The notes: a model not told the origin generated them from the letters alone. A stretch of DNA of 64,000 bases from Vibrio owensii CAIM 1854 = LMG 25443 (GCF_000817815.1 NZ_JPRD01000042.1:1-64000); one strand, 5' to 3'. Shown: positions 50,912 to 60,433, numbered from the stretch's first letter. Translations and numbers: made by a program.

Positions 50912-52099
50912 CTAGTTATACGCCCTCGCCAACGTACCACTCCCTTGATATTGGTAGAACTTACAATCGTTAGTGATAAACGCGGATTCTCCGGCTTTAA
51001 GAGTCAGACTTGTCTCTGATGTCATGACCTCAACACCGCCTTCAACACAAAAAACAATCTCAGCACCACGCACAAACTGTTGCTTACATTCGTCATCGGA
51101 AGAGAGAATATCAAACCCAAAATCGTCTACCGGAATTGGATAGCTCAACTTGCCCTCTTTGTGGATTGGCGACAGTTTAATCTGTTCCGGTTGCGTGGTG
51201 TGAAATGCCGTATTAGCGATAAGCTCATTCACATCAATGTATTTGGGAGTTAGCCCAGCTCTAAGCACGTTGTCAGAATTCGCCATGATTTCCAACGCTG
51301 TACCTTGCACATACGCATGAGGCGTTTCGGCATGGAGGAACATCGCTTCACCGGGTGCAAGCTCTATCGTGTTCAACATCAACGGAGACAGCAATCCAAT
51401 GTCTTGCGGGTAGTGCTTTTGAAATTCCGCCACATAACTGAGCACTTCTCTTTCCAATGCCGTCTTTGGACCACGCTCTAACGCTGCGTCCAGTTCTGCC
51501 AAGGCTTGAATTTTATGAGCTTCGCTCAAGGTCATGATCGCCGTGAAGAAGCCTTTCAACCCGTCTTGATTTGGGTGCTCGGCTAACGCTGCCACCTCAC
51601 CATCTAAACTGCGAATACCAAATTGGCGGAACAGCGTCAGTATTTGTTCTATCGGACGAAAGCCATTCATCGCCTTATAAAAAGTCAGTGCGTAGACCAA
51701 CTCTGGCTTGTGATTAACGTCTTTGTAGTTGCGATTAGGAGCATCAAGTGGAATACCTTGTTCATTCTCTCGTGCAAAACCAAGCTCAGCTTTACGCTTG
51801 CTAGGATGAACTTGAATCGAGAGCGGAGAATCCGCCGCAAGCACTTTGAATAGGTACGGAAGTTCACCGAAACGCATCATGGTGTAATCACCAAACATGC
51901 TTGCTTTGTCTCTCGCAATCACATCAGATAATAACTCACCAGTTGCTGCAAGGCGCGAGCAACCATTAGGGTGTGCTCCCATCCAAATTTCAGCTTGAGG
52001 TTGATGTTTCGCATTGTCGATGCCAAATAGTTTAGAAATCGACTCTTTACTTCCCCAAGCGTAGTTTTGAATCACGTTATCTAACTTGAACAGTGACAT
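50912..52099 (-). CDS. manA: Mannose-6-phosphate isomerase, class I
   Basis: A 395-residue type I phosphomannose isomerase: NYAWGSKESISKLFG, the Zn ligands in LSIQVHPSK and HKPELVYALT, and ETPHAYVQGTALEIMANSDNVLR. It interconverts mannose-6-phosphate and fructose-6-phosphate. It is the last gene of a malX-malY-manA unit, 21 bases after malY. E. coli malXY has no manA, so its inclusion suggests that the imported sugar yields mannose-6-phosphate, or that the unit is only a convenience of order. Confidence 0.93.
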   Translation of the reverse strand: MSLFKLDNVIQNYAWGSKESISKLFGIDNAKHQPQAEIWMGAHPNGCSRLAATGELLSDVIARDKASMFGDYTMMRFGELPYLFKVLAADSPLSIQVHPSKRKAELGFARENEQGIPLDAPNRNYKDVNHKPELVYALTFYKAMNGFRPIEQILTLFRQFGIRSLDGEVAALAEHPNQDGLKGFFTAIMTLSEAHKIQALAELDAALERGPKTALEREVLSYVAEFQKHYPQDIGLLSPLMLNTIELAPGEAMFLHAETPHAYVQGTALEIMANSDNVLRAGLTPKYIDVNELIANTAFHTTQPEQIKLSPIHKEGKLSYPIPVDDFGFDILSSDDECKQQFVRGAEIVFCVEGGVEVMTSETSLTLKAGESAFITNDCKFYQYQGSGTLARAYN

Positions 52100-52120
52100 C
52101 TCACTCTCTCCCGCGGTGTT

Positions 52121-53299
52121 TTAACACTGCAATTTGATCGCTTGAATCAAGGCTGAAACGCCCTGCTCGACTTTGCTTCTTGGGCAACCTAGATTGAGTC
52201 TGAGATAGCCTTTCCCAGAATCACCATAAACATCTCCAGACATGATGGCAATATTGAATTGCTCAATTAACGCCTGATTAAGCAGCGTCATATCTAGATT
52301 CAAAACAGATAAGTCAATCCATGCTAAATAGGTCGCGTCTGGGACAAGGTAACTCACTTCAGGAAAGGCGCTTTCCAGTACTTCTTTCACGTATTGATGG
52401 TTAGCCAATACATACTCGTTGAGTGCCTTTAGCCAAGGCTCTCCATGACGATAAGCCGCCATCGTACCAAGCACGCCCATGATAGAGGGCGATGAAAGAC
52501 CATCCACCTCTTTGAGTTTATGCAGATAACGTTCGCGAGTTGGTGAATCCGCGATCAACGCATACGCGCCATTCAAGGCTGGAATATTGAATGATTTAGA
52601 CGCCGATGTAACCACAGCCCAATCTTGTGAACGACCAAACCCCACGTAAGGGATGTGACGCTTAAAGCTCACGTCCATGTGGATCTCGTCAGAAATCACT
52701 TTGACTTGGTGTTGGTTACAAAGCTCCGCCATCTTTTCCAATTCGCTTTGATTCCACACTCGCCCTGTTGGGTTATGAGGGCTGCACAACAACAGCACAG
52801 TGTTGTTCTGGTCAGCGAGTTTGGTTTCCAGATCTTGCCAGTCAATTTCAAATCGACCTTGCTGCTTGATGAGCGGACTGCGAACGCACGCACGACCTTG
52901 CCCTTCAATCATTTTGTCGAACGCATCATAAGCTGGTGTATGGAACACCACGCCTTGTCCCGGCTGGCTCCATTGCTCAATCAACTTTGACACAATGTAG
53001 ATAACCGATGGTCCGTACACCACTTGCTGAGTGTCGATTTTGCAGTCAAAACGAGTTTGATACCAGTAGCGAATCGCCGACTTAAAATCCTCATGGTTCC
53101 AGCGGCTATAACCTAATACCGGATGCTCTAAACGTTGTTTAAGCACATTCATTACAGGCTCTGGCGCAGCAAAATCCATATCTGAAATGGTAAACGGGAG
53201 TAGACCCGCTTTACCAAATCTATCCTGAACGTAGTCCCACTGCGTGCAGTAAGTGCCAGTGCGGTCAATCGGTGTATCAAAGTCGAAATTCTGAGTCAT
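52121..53299 (-). CDS. malY: MalY/PatB-type PLP-dependent C-S lyase
   Basis: A 392-residue class I/II aminotransferase-fold enzyme: FDFDTPIDRTGTYCTQWDYV at the start, the PLP lysine in VTSASKSFNIPALNGAY, and PHNPTGRVWNQSELEKM. MalY has cystathionine beta-lyase activity and in E. coli also binds MalT. It is the middle gene of the malX-malY-manA unit, 92 bases downstream of malX, and the malI divergent arrangement supports the name. Its regulatory role in Vibrio has not been shown here. Confidence 0.88.
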   Translation of the reverse strand: MTQNFDFDTPIDRTGTYCTQWDYVQDRFGKAGLLPFTISDMDFAAPEPVMNVLKQRLEHPVLGYSRWNHEDFKSAIRYWYQTRFDCKIDTQQVVYGPSVIYIVSKLIEQWSQPGQGVVFHTPAYDAFDKMIEGQGRACVRSPLIKQQGRFEIDWQDLETKLADQNNTVLLLCSPHNPTGRVWNQSELEKMAELCNQHQVKVISDEIHMDVSFKRHIPYVGFGRSQDWAVVTSASKSFNIPALNGAYALIADSPTRERYLHKLKEVDGLSSPSIMGVLGTMAAYRHGEPWLKALNEYVLANHQYVKEVLESAFPEVSYLVPDATYLAWIDLSVLNLDMTLLNQALIEQFNIAIMSGDVYGDSGKGYLRLNLGCPRSKVEQGVSALIQAIKLQC

Positions 53300-53391
53300 A
53301 CGAATATTCCAATATTAAGGTCCCTCGTCACAATCTCATTGGGGGGGAGGATGGAGATTGTGCCGAGGGGGAGCATCTATCAAGGCAGTGA

Positions 53392-54963
53392 TTAGCTTGC
53401 AGACATGATGGCTTGCATTTCGTTCTTCACTAGGTGAACTTGCGTACCAATCACGACTTGCAGGTTGTGCTCATCAAGCTTCACAACACCGAGTGCGCCG
53501 TTGGCTTTCAACTTAGCGTCGTCGACCAAACTCATGTCGTTAACAGACAAGCGAAGACGAGTGATGCAGTTATCCAGAGCCGTGATGTTCTCTTTGCCAC
53601 CAAGAGCTGCCAGTACTGCGGCACCTTTGCCAGATTCATTGATGAAAGCGGCTTCAAGCTCTTTGTCCACTTCCGCCGTGTCGACTTCACGGCCTGGTGT
53701 TTTTAGGTTGAACTTAGTGATCGCAAACTTAAATACTGAGTAATAAACCACGAACCAAACACCCGCCACCAGCGGTACTAAGTACCATTTCGTTGCCGTG
53801 CCTTGCAGGATACCGAACACCAAGAAGTCAATCAGGTTGCCGTCTGTGTTACCGATGGTGACATCAAGCAAGCCCATCACCATAAAGCCCAGACCAGTCA
53901 GAATCGCATGGACGAAGTAAAGCACTGGCGCAACAAATAGGAACAAGAATTCAAGCGGCTCAGTGATGCCACCTACCACACAAGCTACGACGCCAGAGAT
54001 AAGCAGTGCTTTAATTTTTGAGCGGTTCTCAGGGCGAGCACAGTGGTACATCGCAAGTGCTGCACCCGGTAAACCGCCTAGGAAGGTTGGCATTTTACCT
54101 TGAGACAAGAATGCCGTGACTTCCGGAGTAAACCCCGTTGTATCAGGACAAGACAGTTCAGAGTAGAAGATGTTTAGTGCGCCAGACACGGTTTGACCAC
54201 ACACGTCCATAGTACCGCCTGCTTCAGTGAATCGAATCAGCGCAACTAAGATGTGGTGAAGACCGATTGGCAGCAACAAACGTTCGCCCGTACCAAACAG
54301 CATTGGACCGAAATCACCCGCGCCTTCAATCACATGACCGATACCATTGATGCCTGCAGCAAAGTAAGGCCATACAAATGGGATAAACACACCGACAACG
54401 CCCAGTACCAATGCAGAAATGATTGGAACAAAACGAGCGCCACCAAAGAACGCTAGCGCATCTGGCATTTTGAAGGTGTAAAAACGCTGGTGAAGTTTCG
54501 CAACAATTACACCAACGATCACCGCGCCAAGGATACCAGTATCGATCGATTCAATCCCGATGATGCTTTTCACACCGTAGGCGGCACGTTCCGCTTCACT
54601 GTCTAGTACACCAGCGACGGTTAGGAAGAAGTTGATTGCAAGGTTGAACGCAGCATAACCAACGAAACCCGCGAAACCTGCCACGCCTTTTTCTTCACGC
54701 GCTAATCCAAGCGGGATGGCTACGGCGAACATCACAGGCAAGTAAATGAATGCGACAAGACCGATTTTGGTCATCCACATAAACAGGTATTGCAGAGGGG
54801 TGTTGTCTAAAAATGGGATGGCTTCTTTGATAGCGGCGCTAGAAAACGAGCTGCCGACACCAAGAAGAATACCTGAAAATGCCAGCAGCGCGACTGGCAA
54901 CATGAAGGTCTTGCCGAGGCTTTGCAAGAACTCCCACATGGTCGATTTATTGCTTTTAGACAT
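53392..54963 (-). CDS. malX: PTS EIICB, MalX-type (glucose/maltose/N-acetylglucosamine group)
   Basis: A 523-residue glucose-superfamily permease. The EIIC domain (about 1-420) is N-terminal (FLQSLGKTFMLPVALLAFSG; GITEPLEFLFLFVAP near 320). The EIIB domain (about 440-523) is C-terminal with the phosphorylated cysteine in LDNCITRLRL. No EIIA domain is fused, so EIIA-Glc is the likely donor. GGAGA precedes the ATG. It is the first gene of the operon and is divergent from malI with two MalI boxes between them, the E. coli arrangement. The natural substrate is uncertain. Confidence 0.92.
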   Translation of the reverse strand: MSKSNKSTMWEFLQSLGKTFMLPVALLAFSGILLGVGSSFSSAAIKEAIPFLDNTPLQYLFMWMTKIGLVAFIYLPVMFAVAIPLGLAREEKGVAGFAGFVGYAAFNLAINFFLTVAGVLDSEAERAAYGVKSIIGIESIDTGILGAVIVGVIVAKLHQRFYTFKMPDALAFFGGARFVPIISALVLGVVGVFIPFVWPYFAAGINGIGHVIEGAGDFGPMLFGTGERLLLPIGLHHILVALIRFTEAGGTMDVCGQTVSGALNIFYSELSCPDTTGFTPEVTAFLSQGKMPTFLGGLPGAALAMYHCARPENRSKIKALLISGVVACVVGGITEPLEFLFLFVAPVLYFVHAILTGLGFMVMGLLDVTIGNTDGNLIDFLVFGILQGTATKWYLVPLVAGVWFVVYYSVFKFAITKFNLKTPGREVDTAEVDKELEAAFINESGKGAAVLAALGGKENITALDNCITRLRLSVNDMSLVDDAKLKANGALGVVKLDEHNLQVVIGTQVHLVKNEMQAIMSAS

Positions 54964-55066
54964 AGTTTGTCTCCGGAAATTGAGAACTTGTAGGGCTCAT
55001 ACACATCACATTATGTGCGCATGAAGTGTTGTTTTTATGCATTCAATATACGCTGCTAAAAATTTT

Positions 55067-55082
55067 GATAAAACGTTTTACC
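55067..55082 (-). promoter_or_regulatory. MalI box 1 (malX side)
   Basis: GATAAAACGTTTTACC matches the E. coli MalI operator GATAAAACGTTTTATC at 15 of 16 positions. It lies about 104 bases upstream of the malX start, in the range expected for its promoter. Confidence 0.85.
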
Positions 55083-55166
55083 AAAAATTCTGTGATCGAG
55101 TTAGATATCTTTTTCCACAAACTGTGTAGGGCTTTTAAAATCAACCTAATAGGGTTACAGTTTGAT

Positions 55167-55182
55167 GATAAAACGTTTTTCT
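55167..55182 (+). promoter_or_regulatory. MalI box 2 (malI side)
   Basis: GATAAAACGTTTTTCT begins exactly 100 bases after box 1 and 34 bases before the malI start, so MalI probably represses itself. Two boxes at this spacing could allow looping. Confidence 0.8.
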
Positions 55183-55200
55183 AATCCATAAAGTGAATCT

Positions 55201-56223
55201 ATGTCGTCAAAAAAAGTGACCATTACAGAAGTCGCTAAACATGCTGGCGTGTCAGTTACCACCGTCTCTATGGTGTTGGGGAATAAAGGGCGGATCTCTC
55301 CAGACACAATAGAAAAGGTCAACGCTGCGGTAGAAGAGCTCGGCTATATCCGTAACCGTGCCGCTGCCAACCTACGATCCAATTCCAGCGAAATCATTGG
55401 ATTGATCCTCAAAGACATCAGTGATCCCTATTACGCAGAAGTCGCAGCAGGATTGAGTGAAGAAATCGAGCAGCAAGGTTACATGCTGTTTCTGGCTCAA
55501 AGTGGGGATAGCCAAGAAAAGTTTGAGAAGTGTGTATTAACCATGGCACGCCAAGGTGTCGGTGGTATCGCATTTTGCCCGATTGGTGAAAGCCAGCAGT
55601 TCAACGTCGAAAACCTCAAGCAGCACAATCTGCCAATGGTGTGCATTTCACGCGCTTCGGTGGATAAGCAAATCGACTACGTGGGACCAGACAACATGTA
55701 CGCAGCCAAGTTGGCGACGGAGCATCTGGTTAAGCAAGGGCACCGCAGAATCGCTTATGTCGGCGGCGCGAGCAGTTCTTTGTGTCGTGCTGAGCGCATT
55801 GGTGGGTATTGTTCAACTCTGATGCAGTTTGGTTTGCCTTTCAAACCTGAGTGGGTGGTCGAGTGTGAGAAAAGCCAAGCGTCTGCCGCTCAAACTGTGC
55901 AGCAATTATTGTTGGAGCATCCACAGATTACTGCGGTTCTTTGTCACCATTCCTCGACGGCACTAGGCGCAGTTTATGGGATACATCGAGCAGGACGTTC
56001 CATCGGTAAAGATCAGTTTATCGGCGAGCAAGTATCGGTGATTGGTTTTGATGACGTTGAAGAAGCAGAGTTAATTGAACCACCGCTTACCTTCGTTAAT
56101 TCCAATGCACGAGAGATGGGAAGACAAGCGGCAAAACGATTGATCAATCAACTGAAGCAAGAAGACAGCGAGCCTTACAGCTTGATCCTGCCTCCCAAAC
56201 TTATTGTTCGTGAGTCGGCTTAA
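55201..56223 (+). CDS. malI: LacI-family repressor MalI
   Basis: A 340-residue LacI-family repressor. The HTH and hinge are VTITEVAKHAGVSVTTVSMV and ELGYIRNRAAANLRSNS, and a type-1 periplasmic-binding-like effector domain fills the rest. It is divergent from malX with two MalI boxes between them. Its stop overlaps that of the convergent DeoR-family gene by four bases in TTAA. Confidence 0.92.
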   Translation: MSSKKVTITEVAKHAGVSVTTVSMVLGNKGRISPDTIEKVNAAVEELGYIRNRAAANLRSNSSEIIGLILKDISDPYYAEVAAGLSEEIEQQGYMLFLAQSGDSQEKFEKCVLTMARQGVGGIAFCPIGESQQFNVENLKQHNLPMVCISRASVDKQIDYVGPDNMYAAKLATEHLVKQGHRRIAYVGGASSSLCRAERIGGYCSTLMQFGLPFKPEWVVECEKSQASAAQTVQQLLLEHPQITAVLCHHSSTALGAVYGIHRAGRSIGKDQFIGEQVSVIGFDDVEEAELIEPPLTFVNSNAREMGRQAAKRLINQLKQEDSEPYSLILPPKLIVRESA

Positions 56224-56960
56224 CCCAACACCACTTCCACGCCTTGCTTTCTCAACTGTTCGAGGTCGCTTTTCGGAGCGGCTTCGTCGGTTAACAGCAC
56301 CGAGATTTCACTCGTTTTACCAATCGAAGATGGGTAGATTTGCCCAAACTTGCTTGAGTCCGTCAGTACGATGTTACGACGCTTTTTCGCAATGATGGTT
56401 TCAGCGATTTCTGCGCGCATCATGTCTCGGCTAGTAAAGCCAGTATCTTGATGGAAGCCGTCAATACCCAAGAAAGCCGTGCTGAAGTGAATGTTCTCGA
56501 TACATAGCTTGGTTAACGGTCCAACTAAGCTCTCGCCTTGATGCTGATACACACCACCGAGCAAAATGATGTTAGCTGAGGTGTTACGGATGAGGTGAGC
56601 GATGTACGCTGATGGGGTAATGATGGTGACGTCACCACGTTCAGCCAATGTGCGAGCCAAGAGCGCATTAGCACTGCCGCCTTCGATTAACACGGTTTCG
56701 TTTGGTGATACCAAATCTGCCGCTTTGTTGGCTAACGCTTGTTTGATGTCGAAGCGCACTTCGAGTCGCGTATCAATATCGTCACTTTGTAGCGCCGTCG
56801 CAGCGCCGTGTACACGCTTTAAGTAGCCTTGTTGCTCAAGGAAATTCAAATCCTGCCTGATGGTCACGCCCGACACGCCAATGATGTCAGAAAGCTCCGT
56901 CACTTGAACGCGTTTGCGGTCATTAACCAATTGCAGGATTTCGTTTTGTCTTGAGTTCAC
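56220..56960 (-). CDS. yciT: DeoR-family regulator, YciT-like
   Basis: A 246-residue DeoR-family protein: the N-terminal HTH (QNEILQLVNDRKRVQVTELSDIIGVSGVTIRQDLNFLEQQGYLKRVHG) is followed by a DeoR C-terminal sensor domain (ITPSAYIAHLI, ILLGGVYQHQGESLVGPLT, FLGIDGFHQDTGFTSRDMMR). The whole resembles E. coli YciT, which responds to osmotic or sugar signals and has no settled ligand. It converges on malI, with overlapping stops, and its target is not evident. Confidence 0.82.
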   Translation of the reverse strand: MNSRQNEILQLVNDRKRVQVTELSDIIGVSGVTIRQDLNFLEQQGYLKRVHGAATALQSDDIDTRLEVRFDIKQALANKAADLVSPNETVLIEGGSANALLARTLAERGDVTIITPSAYIAHLIRNTSANIILLGGVYQHQGESLVGPLTKLCIENIHFSTAFLGIDGFHQDTGFTSRDMMRAEIAETIIAKKRRNIVLTDSSKFGQIYPSSIGKTSEISVLLTDEAAPKSDLEQLRKQGVEVVLG

Positions 56961-57051
56961 AGGCTCGCTCCTTATAGATGAGCTTGCAGTATACGCCCGA
57001 ACACTTTCATATGAAAGCAGCCTGTGAACGATAGAAATAAGCTAAGTCGCG

Positions 57052-57441
57052 TTACACCGTAAGCTCAAGACGGTTGCCATCCGGATCTAAGATGCAGCTT
57101 TCGTAGTAACCATCACCTGTTTGTCTCGGACCGTCGATCCATTGGTAGCCATCATCCACTAAGGTTTTGGTCAATTGATCCACTGCCTGCTCTGATCCTA
57201 GAGAAAAGGCAAAGTGTGCCAACCCTGTTACCTGCATTGCATGAGATTTTTCACAAGCGATCACACCTTCCATCGACATCAACTCCAATCGTGCACCACT
57301 TTCAAACGAAAGAAAGTAAGATGAAAACTGCTTAGTTGGGTTGTGGTATTTGTCGTTAGACACGGCGTTAAAGTATTTCTCATAGAAGGCTTTTAGCTCT
57401 TCCAAACGTTCAGTCCAAATCGCGATATGTTCAATTTTCAT
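57052..57441 (-). CDS. VOC-superfamily (glyoxalase-like) protein
   Basis: A 129-residue vicinal-oxygen-chelate protein: IEHIAIWTERLEELKAFYEKYF at the start and DGYYESCILDPDGNRLELTV at the end. It has a Glu and His pattern typical of metal-dependent members of the family. AGGGGAA stands upstream. It resembles lactoylglutathione-lyase-like proteins. Substrate unknown. Confidence 0.82.
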   Translation of the reverse strand: MKIEHIAIWTERLEELKAFYEKYFNAVSNDKYHNPTKQFSSYFLSFESGARLELMSMEGVIACEKSHAMQVTGLAHFAFSLGSEQAVDQLTKTLVDDGYQWIDGPRQTGDGYYESCILDPDGNRLELTV

Positions 57442-57599
57442 TAGGATTCCCCTAGCTCTTAACTGCGTTCAATCTAACGAGGAAACGCAGCACAAAAAAG
57501 AGAGCAAATCACTTCTGAGTTGTTCCTGTTTTATGGTTGGAGTTGTGTTTGAATGAAAGTGATGCCCATAATGGCGCAAAGATTTTTCAGGACAGAATG

Positions 57600-58079
57600 A
57601 TGGAAGAAATTTACTTCGCAGGCGGCTGCCTTTGGGGCGTTCAAGAATTTATGCGCCACCTTCCGGGCGTAATCAGCACCGAGGCAGGACGAGCAAATGG
57701 CACGACGGATAACACTCAATCCGAATACGATGGCTACGCAGAATGCGTGAAAACCCAGTTCGACCCTGAGCAGGTTTCGGTTGAAACTTTAATCGGGTAT
57801 CTGTTTGAAATCATCGACCCGCACAGTGTTAACAAGCAAGGTGAAGACGTAGGTGAAAAGTACCGTACTGGTGTCTATAGCCAAAACGAACAACACCTAG
57901 CGATTGCCAAAGCATTTATCGCAGCAAGACCAGATGCCAATAAAATCGCCGTAGAAGTGCTACCACTCACAAACTATGTACCAAGTGATGATGAGCACCA
58001 AGACCGACTCACACGCTTTCCAAACGACTACTGCCATATCCCGTTAGATTTGCTGCATAAGTACAAGAATCCGTCTTAA
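57600..58079 (+). CDS. MsrA-type peptide methionine sulfoxide reductase
   Basis: The start at 57600 (or the Met just before, 57597) follows CAGGA, giving about 160 residues. The nucleophile cysteine is in FAGGCLWGVQEFM; canonical MsrA has GGCFWG, so Phe is replaced by Leu. SEYDGYAECVKTQFDPE and EKYRTGVYSQNEQ match the MsrA core. It reduces methionine-S-sulfoxide in damaged proteins. It is divergent from a VOC gene. The main MsrA of Vibrio is longer, so this looks like a paralogue. Confidence 0.82.
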   Translation: MEEIYFAGGCLWGVQEFMRHLPGVISTEAGRANGTTDNTQSEYDGYAECVKTQFDPEQVSVETLIGYLFEIIDPHSVNKQGEDVGEKYRTGVYSQNEQHLAIAKAFIAARPDANKIAVEVLPLTNYVPSDDEHQDRLTRFPNDYCHIPLDLLHKYKNPS

Positions 58080-58103
58080 TGGATAAGCTAAATCCAGCGT
58101 ACC

Positions 58104-58190
58104 AAGCTCTCCTAACCTCCCCTTGGCTTTAAATTCGGAGCTTACACATTGGCGGCCAGTGTGTATCAAGGGGAGGAACTAGCTGAGCTC
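58104..58190. repeat. Intergenic palindromic element (REP/MITE-like candidate)
   Basis: In the 444-base gap between the MsrA and EIIA genes, CCTCCCCTTG (58116-58125) is mirrored by CAAGGGGAGG (58167-58176), and AGCTC (58105-58109) by GAGCT (58185-58189). The 41-base centre contains ACACA...TGTGT and TGG...CCA. A second copy of AGCTCTCCT lies at 58197-58205. The remainder of the gap to 58523 is AT-rich with no gene. Transposition cannot be judged from one copy. Confidence 0.5.
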
Positions 58191-58523
58191 ACTATCAGCT
58201 CTCCTGCTCGCTTTATATCTTTTCTCAAGGAGATAGAAAATTACGTTAATAAAAGGGTTATTGCAGGAGCTTTAGCACAAAGCCTCTTTTTTATAGCAAA
58301 ATTGAACCATATTTGATTCCCTTCTCGTTTATTTTCAAGCTTCATTATTAATTTCAAAATAAATGGAATATAAGTCACAATACTAATTCCCTTCTAGCTC
58401 ATTGATATTAATGACTTCTATCACACTTAGCTCTCAGTGATACAAAAATATAGTTATTGGATTTTTTTTACTATTTCAGAAAACCGTAACATTAATTAAA
58501 TTTGCCTCATTACTTCAGTACCA

Positions 58524-58976
58524 ATGAGTCAAAAAATGATTACAGAACTAACAAACGTCAATTTAATTAAAGGCAACCTTCAAGCAAATAATAAAAAAGA
58601 AGTCTTTGAAGAGCTAGCACAGATGCTATTCGAAAATAATCGAATCAGCAGCAAAGAGGCTTTTTTAACCGACATCGAAGCACGTGAAGCATTAAGCGTG
58701 ACTTCAATGGACGGCATCGCTTACCCACACGCAAAAAGCAAAGCGGTTACAGAGCCTGCAATCGCTGTTGGCGTAAAGCGCGAAGGCATCGAGTATGGCG
58801 ACGAAGAGGGAGTCAAACCGACCGTATTCTTCATGATTGCCTCACCAGATAACGGTGCCGACCACCATATTTATGTTCTTCAAGAATTATTCGGTAAATT
58901 TAGCGAAGAGTTTATTGAAGATATTCATAACGCAAAAGACGAAAACCAAATACTAAATATTTTAATTAATTCATAA
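58524..58976 (+). CDS. PTS EIIA, fructose family
   Basis: A 150-residue soluble EIIA of the fructose/mannitol family: the phosphorylated histidine lies in GIAYPHAKSKAVTEPAIAVG (near residue 72). It may start at this ATG or at the Met four codons later; no clear ribosome site is visible. It takes phosphate from HPr and passes it to the EIICB encoded 11 bases downstream. With two GH92 genes following, the substrate may be mannose or a mannosyl sugar rather than fructose. Confidence 0.9.
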   Translation: MSQKMITELTNVNLIKGNLQANNKKEVFEELAQMLFENNRISSKEAFLTDIEAREALSVTSMDGIAYPHAKSKAVTEPAIAVGVKREGIEYGDEEGVKPTVFFMIASPDNGADHHIYVLQELFGKFSEEFIEDIHNAKDENQILNILINS

Positions 58977-58987
58977 GGCGTGAAATT

Positions 58988-60388
58988 ATGAGTACAATCA
59001 CAGCTCAAGCTAATAATAATAGCGATTTCAAAAAAATCCTAAGTACCATGAAAGGTCACCTTTTATTCGGTACTTCTCACATGCTTCCATTTATCGTTGC
59101 GGGTGGTGTACTACTGGCGCTGGCGGTAATGGCATCAGGTAAAGGTGCGGTTCCTGCGGACGGTTTATTGGCTGATATTTCTAATATCGGTATTAAAGGT
59201 CTGGTGCTGTTCCCAATTATTCTTGGTGGCTTCATCGGTTACTCAATTGCAGACAAACCAGCACTAGCACCAGCGATGATCTCTTCTGGCATCATGGCTG
59301 ACATGGGCGGCGGCTTCCTTGGTTGTATCGTAGCGGGTTTCATCGCAGGTGGTGTGGTATTCCAACTTAAGAAGATCCCTCTTTCTGCTAACATGACTGC
59401 GTTGGGCGCTTACTTCATCTACCCTCTACTAGGTACGCTTATCTCTGCAGGTATCGTTCTATGGGGTATCGGTGAGCCAATCAAGATCTTCATGGCGTCT
59501 ATGAACGAATTCCTAGCTTCTATGGCTGGCGCTTCTAAAGTGGTTCTAGGTACGATTCTTGGTGGTATGACTGCATTCGATATGGGTGGTCCAATCAACA
59601 AAGTAGCAACGCTATTTGCTCAAACTCAAGTTGATACTCAACCATGGCTAATGGGTGGTGTTGGTATCGCAATCTGTACGCCTCCTCTAGGTATGGCGCT
59701 AGCAACATTCCTATTCAAGAAGAAGTTCACTAAGCAAGAGCAAGAAGCGGGTAAAGCAGCAGCAATCATGGGTTCTATCGGTATCTCTGAAGGTGCTATC
59801 CCATTCGCAGCAAACGACCCAGTACGCGTTCTTCCTTCAATCGTTGCTGGCGGTATCGTTGGCTGTGTGTTCGGCTTCCTAACAGACGTACTACTACACG
59901 CACCATGGGGCGGTCTAATCACAGCTCCTGTATCAAGCAACATCCCAATGTACGTTGTGGGTATCGCACTAGGCTCACTAACAACAGCAGTTATCGTTGG
60001 CTTCTGGAAACCAGTTGCTGAAGAAGAAGCTGAAGACGAAATCGTTGAAGCAGCACCTGCACAAGCTCAAGCGGCTCCAGCAGCAGGCGAAGGCGAGTAC
60101 GACATCGTAGCAGTAACATGTTGCCCATCTGGCGTAGCACACACATTCATGGCAGCAAAAGCACTAGAGAAAGCAGGTGCGGCAGCTGGTCTGAAAATCA
60201 AAGTAGAAACTCAAGGTCAAAACGGTATCCAGAACCGCATCACTGACCTAGATGTAGCAAACGCGAAGCTGGTTATTCTAGCTCACGATATCCAAGTAAA
60301 AGACGCTCACCGCTTTGCAAAAGCAAACGTTGTTGAGTGTTCAACGAAAGAAGCGATGCGTAACGCAGCGACTCTTGTGAAAGCTTAA
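58988..60388 (+). CDS. PTS EIICB, fructose family
   Basis: A 466-residue permease. The EIIC domain (about 15-335) is N-terminal (HLLFGTSHMLPFIVAGGVLL, GISEGAIPFAANDPVRVLPS). An Ala/Glu/Pro-rich linker (about 345-365) leads to EIIB (about 368-466), with the phosphorylated cysteine in VTCCPSGVAHTFM, where the usual form is VTACPTGVAHT. The reading frame shows strong codon bias (CTA, GGT, GCA) like highly expressed Vibrio genes. It is collinear with the upstream EIIA and downstream GH92 genes. Confidence 0.92.
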   Translation: MSTITAQANNNSDFKKILSTMKGHLLFGTSHMLPFIVAGGVLLALAVMASGKGAVPADGLLADISNIGIKGLVLFPIILGGFIGYSIADKPALAPAMISSGIMADMGGGFLGCIVAGFIAGGVVFQLKKIPLSANMTALGAYFIYPLLGTLISAGIVLWGIGEPIKIFMASMNEFLASMAGASKVVLGTILGGMTAFDMGGPINKVATLFAQTQVDTQPWLMGGVGIAICTPPLGMALATFLFKKKFTKQEQEAGKAAAIMGSIGISEGAIPFAANDPVRVLPSIVAGGIVGCVFGFLTDVLLHAPWGGLITAPVSSNIPMYVVGIALGSLTTAVIVGFWKPVAEEEAEDEIVEAAPAQAQAAPAAGEGEYDIVAVTCCPSGVAHTFMAAKALEKAGAAAGLKIKVETQGQNGIQNRITDLDVANAKLVILAHDIQVKDAHRFAKANVVECSTKEAMRNAATLVKA

Positions 60389-60408
60389 ACCTTAAGCTCC
60401 TCCCCCTA

Positions 60409-60433
60409 AGAGCCCTTTCCCCCAAAGGGCTCT
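60409..60433 (+). terminator. Stem-loop between EIICB and GH92 genes
   Basis: A perfect 10-bp stem AGAGCCCTTT/AAAGGGCTCT with a C5 loop, followed by ATTTCAAGTTTTT rather than a clean T tract. It may be a leaky terminator or an mRNA-stabilising element that lowers GH92 relative to the permease. Confidence 0.6.
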
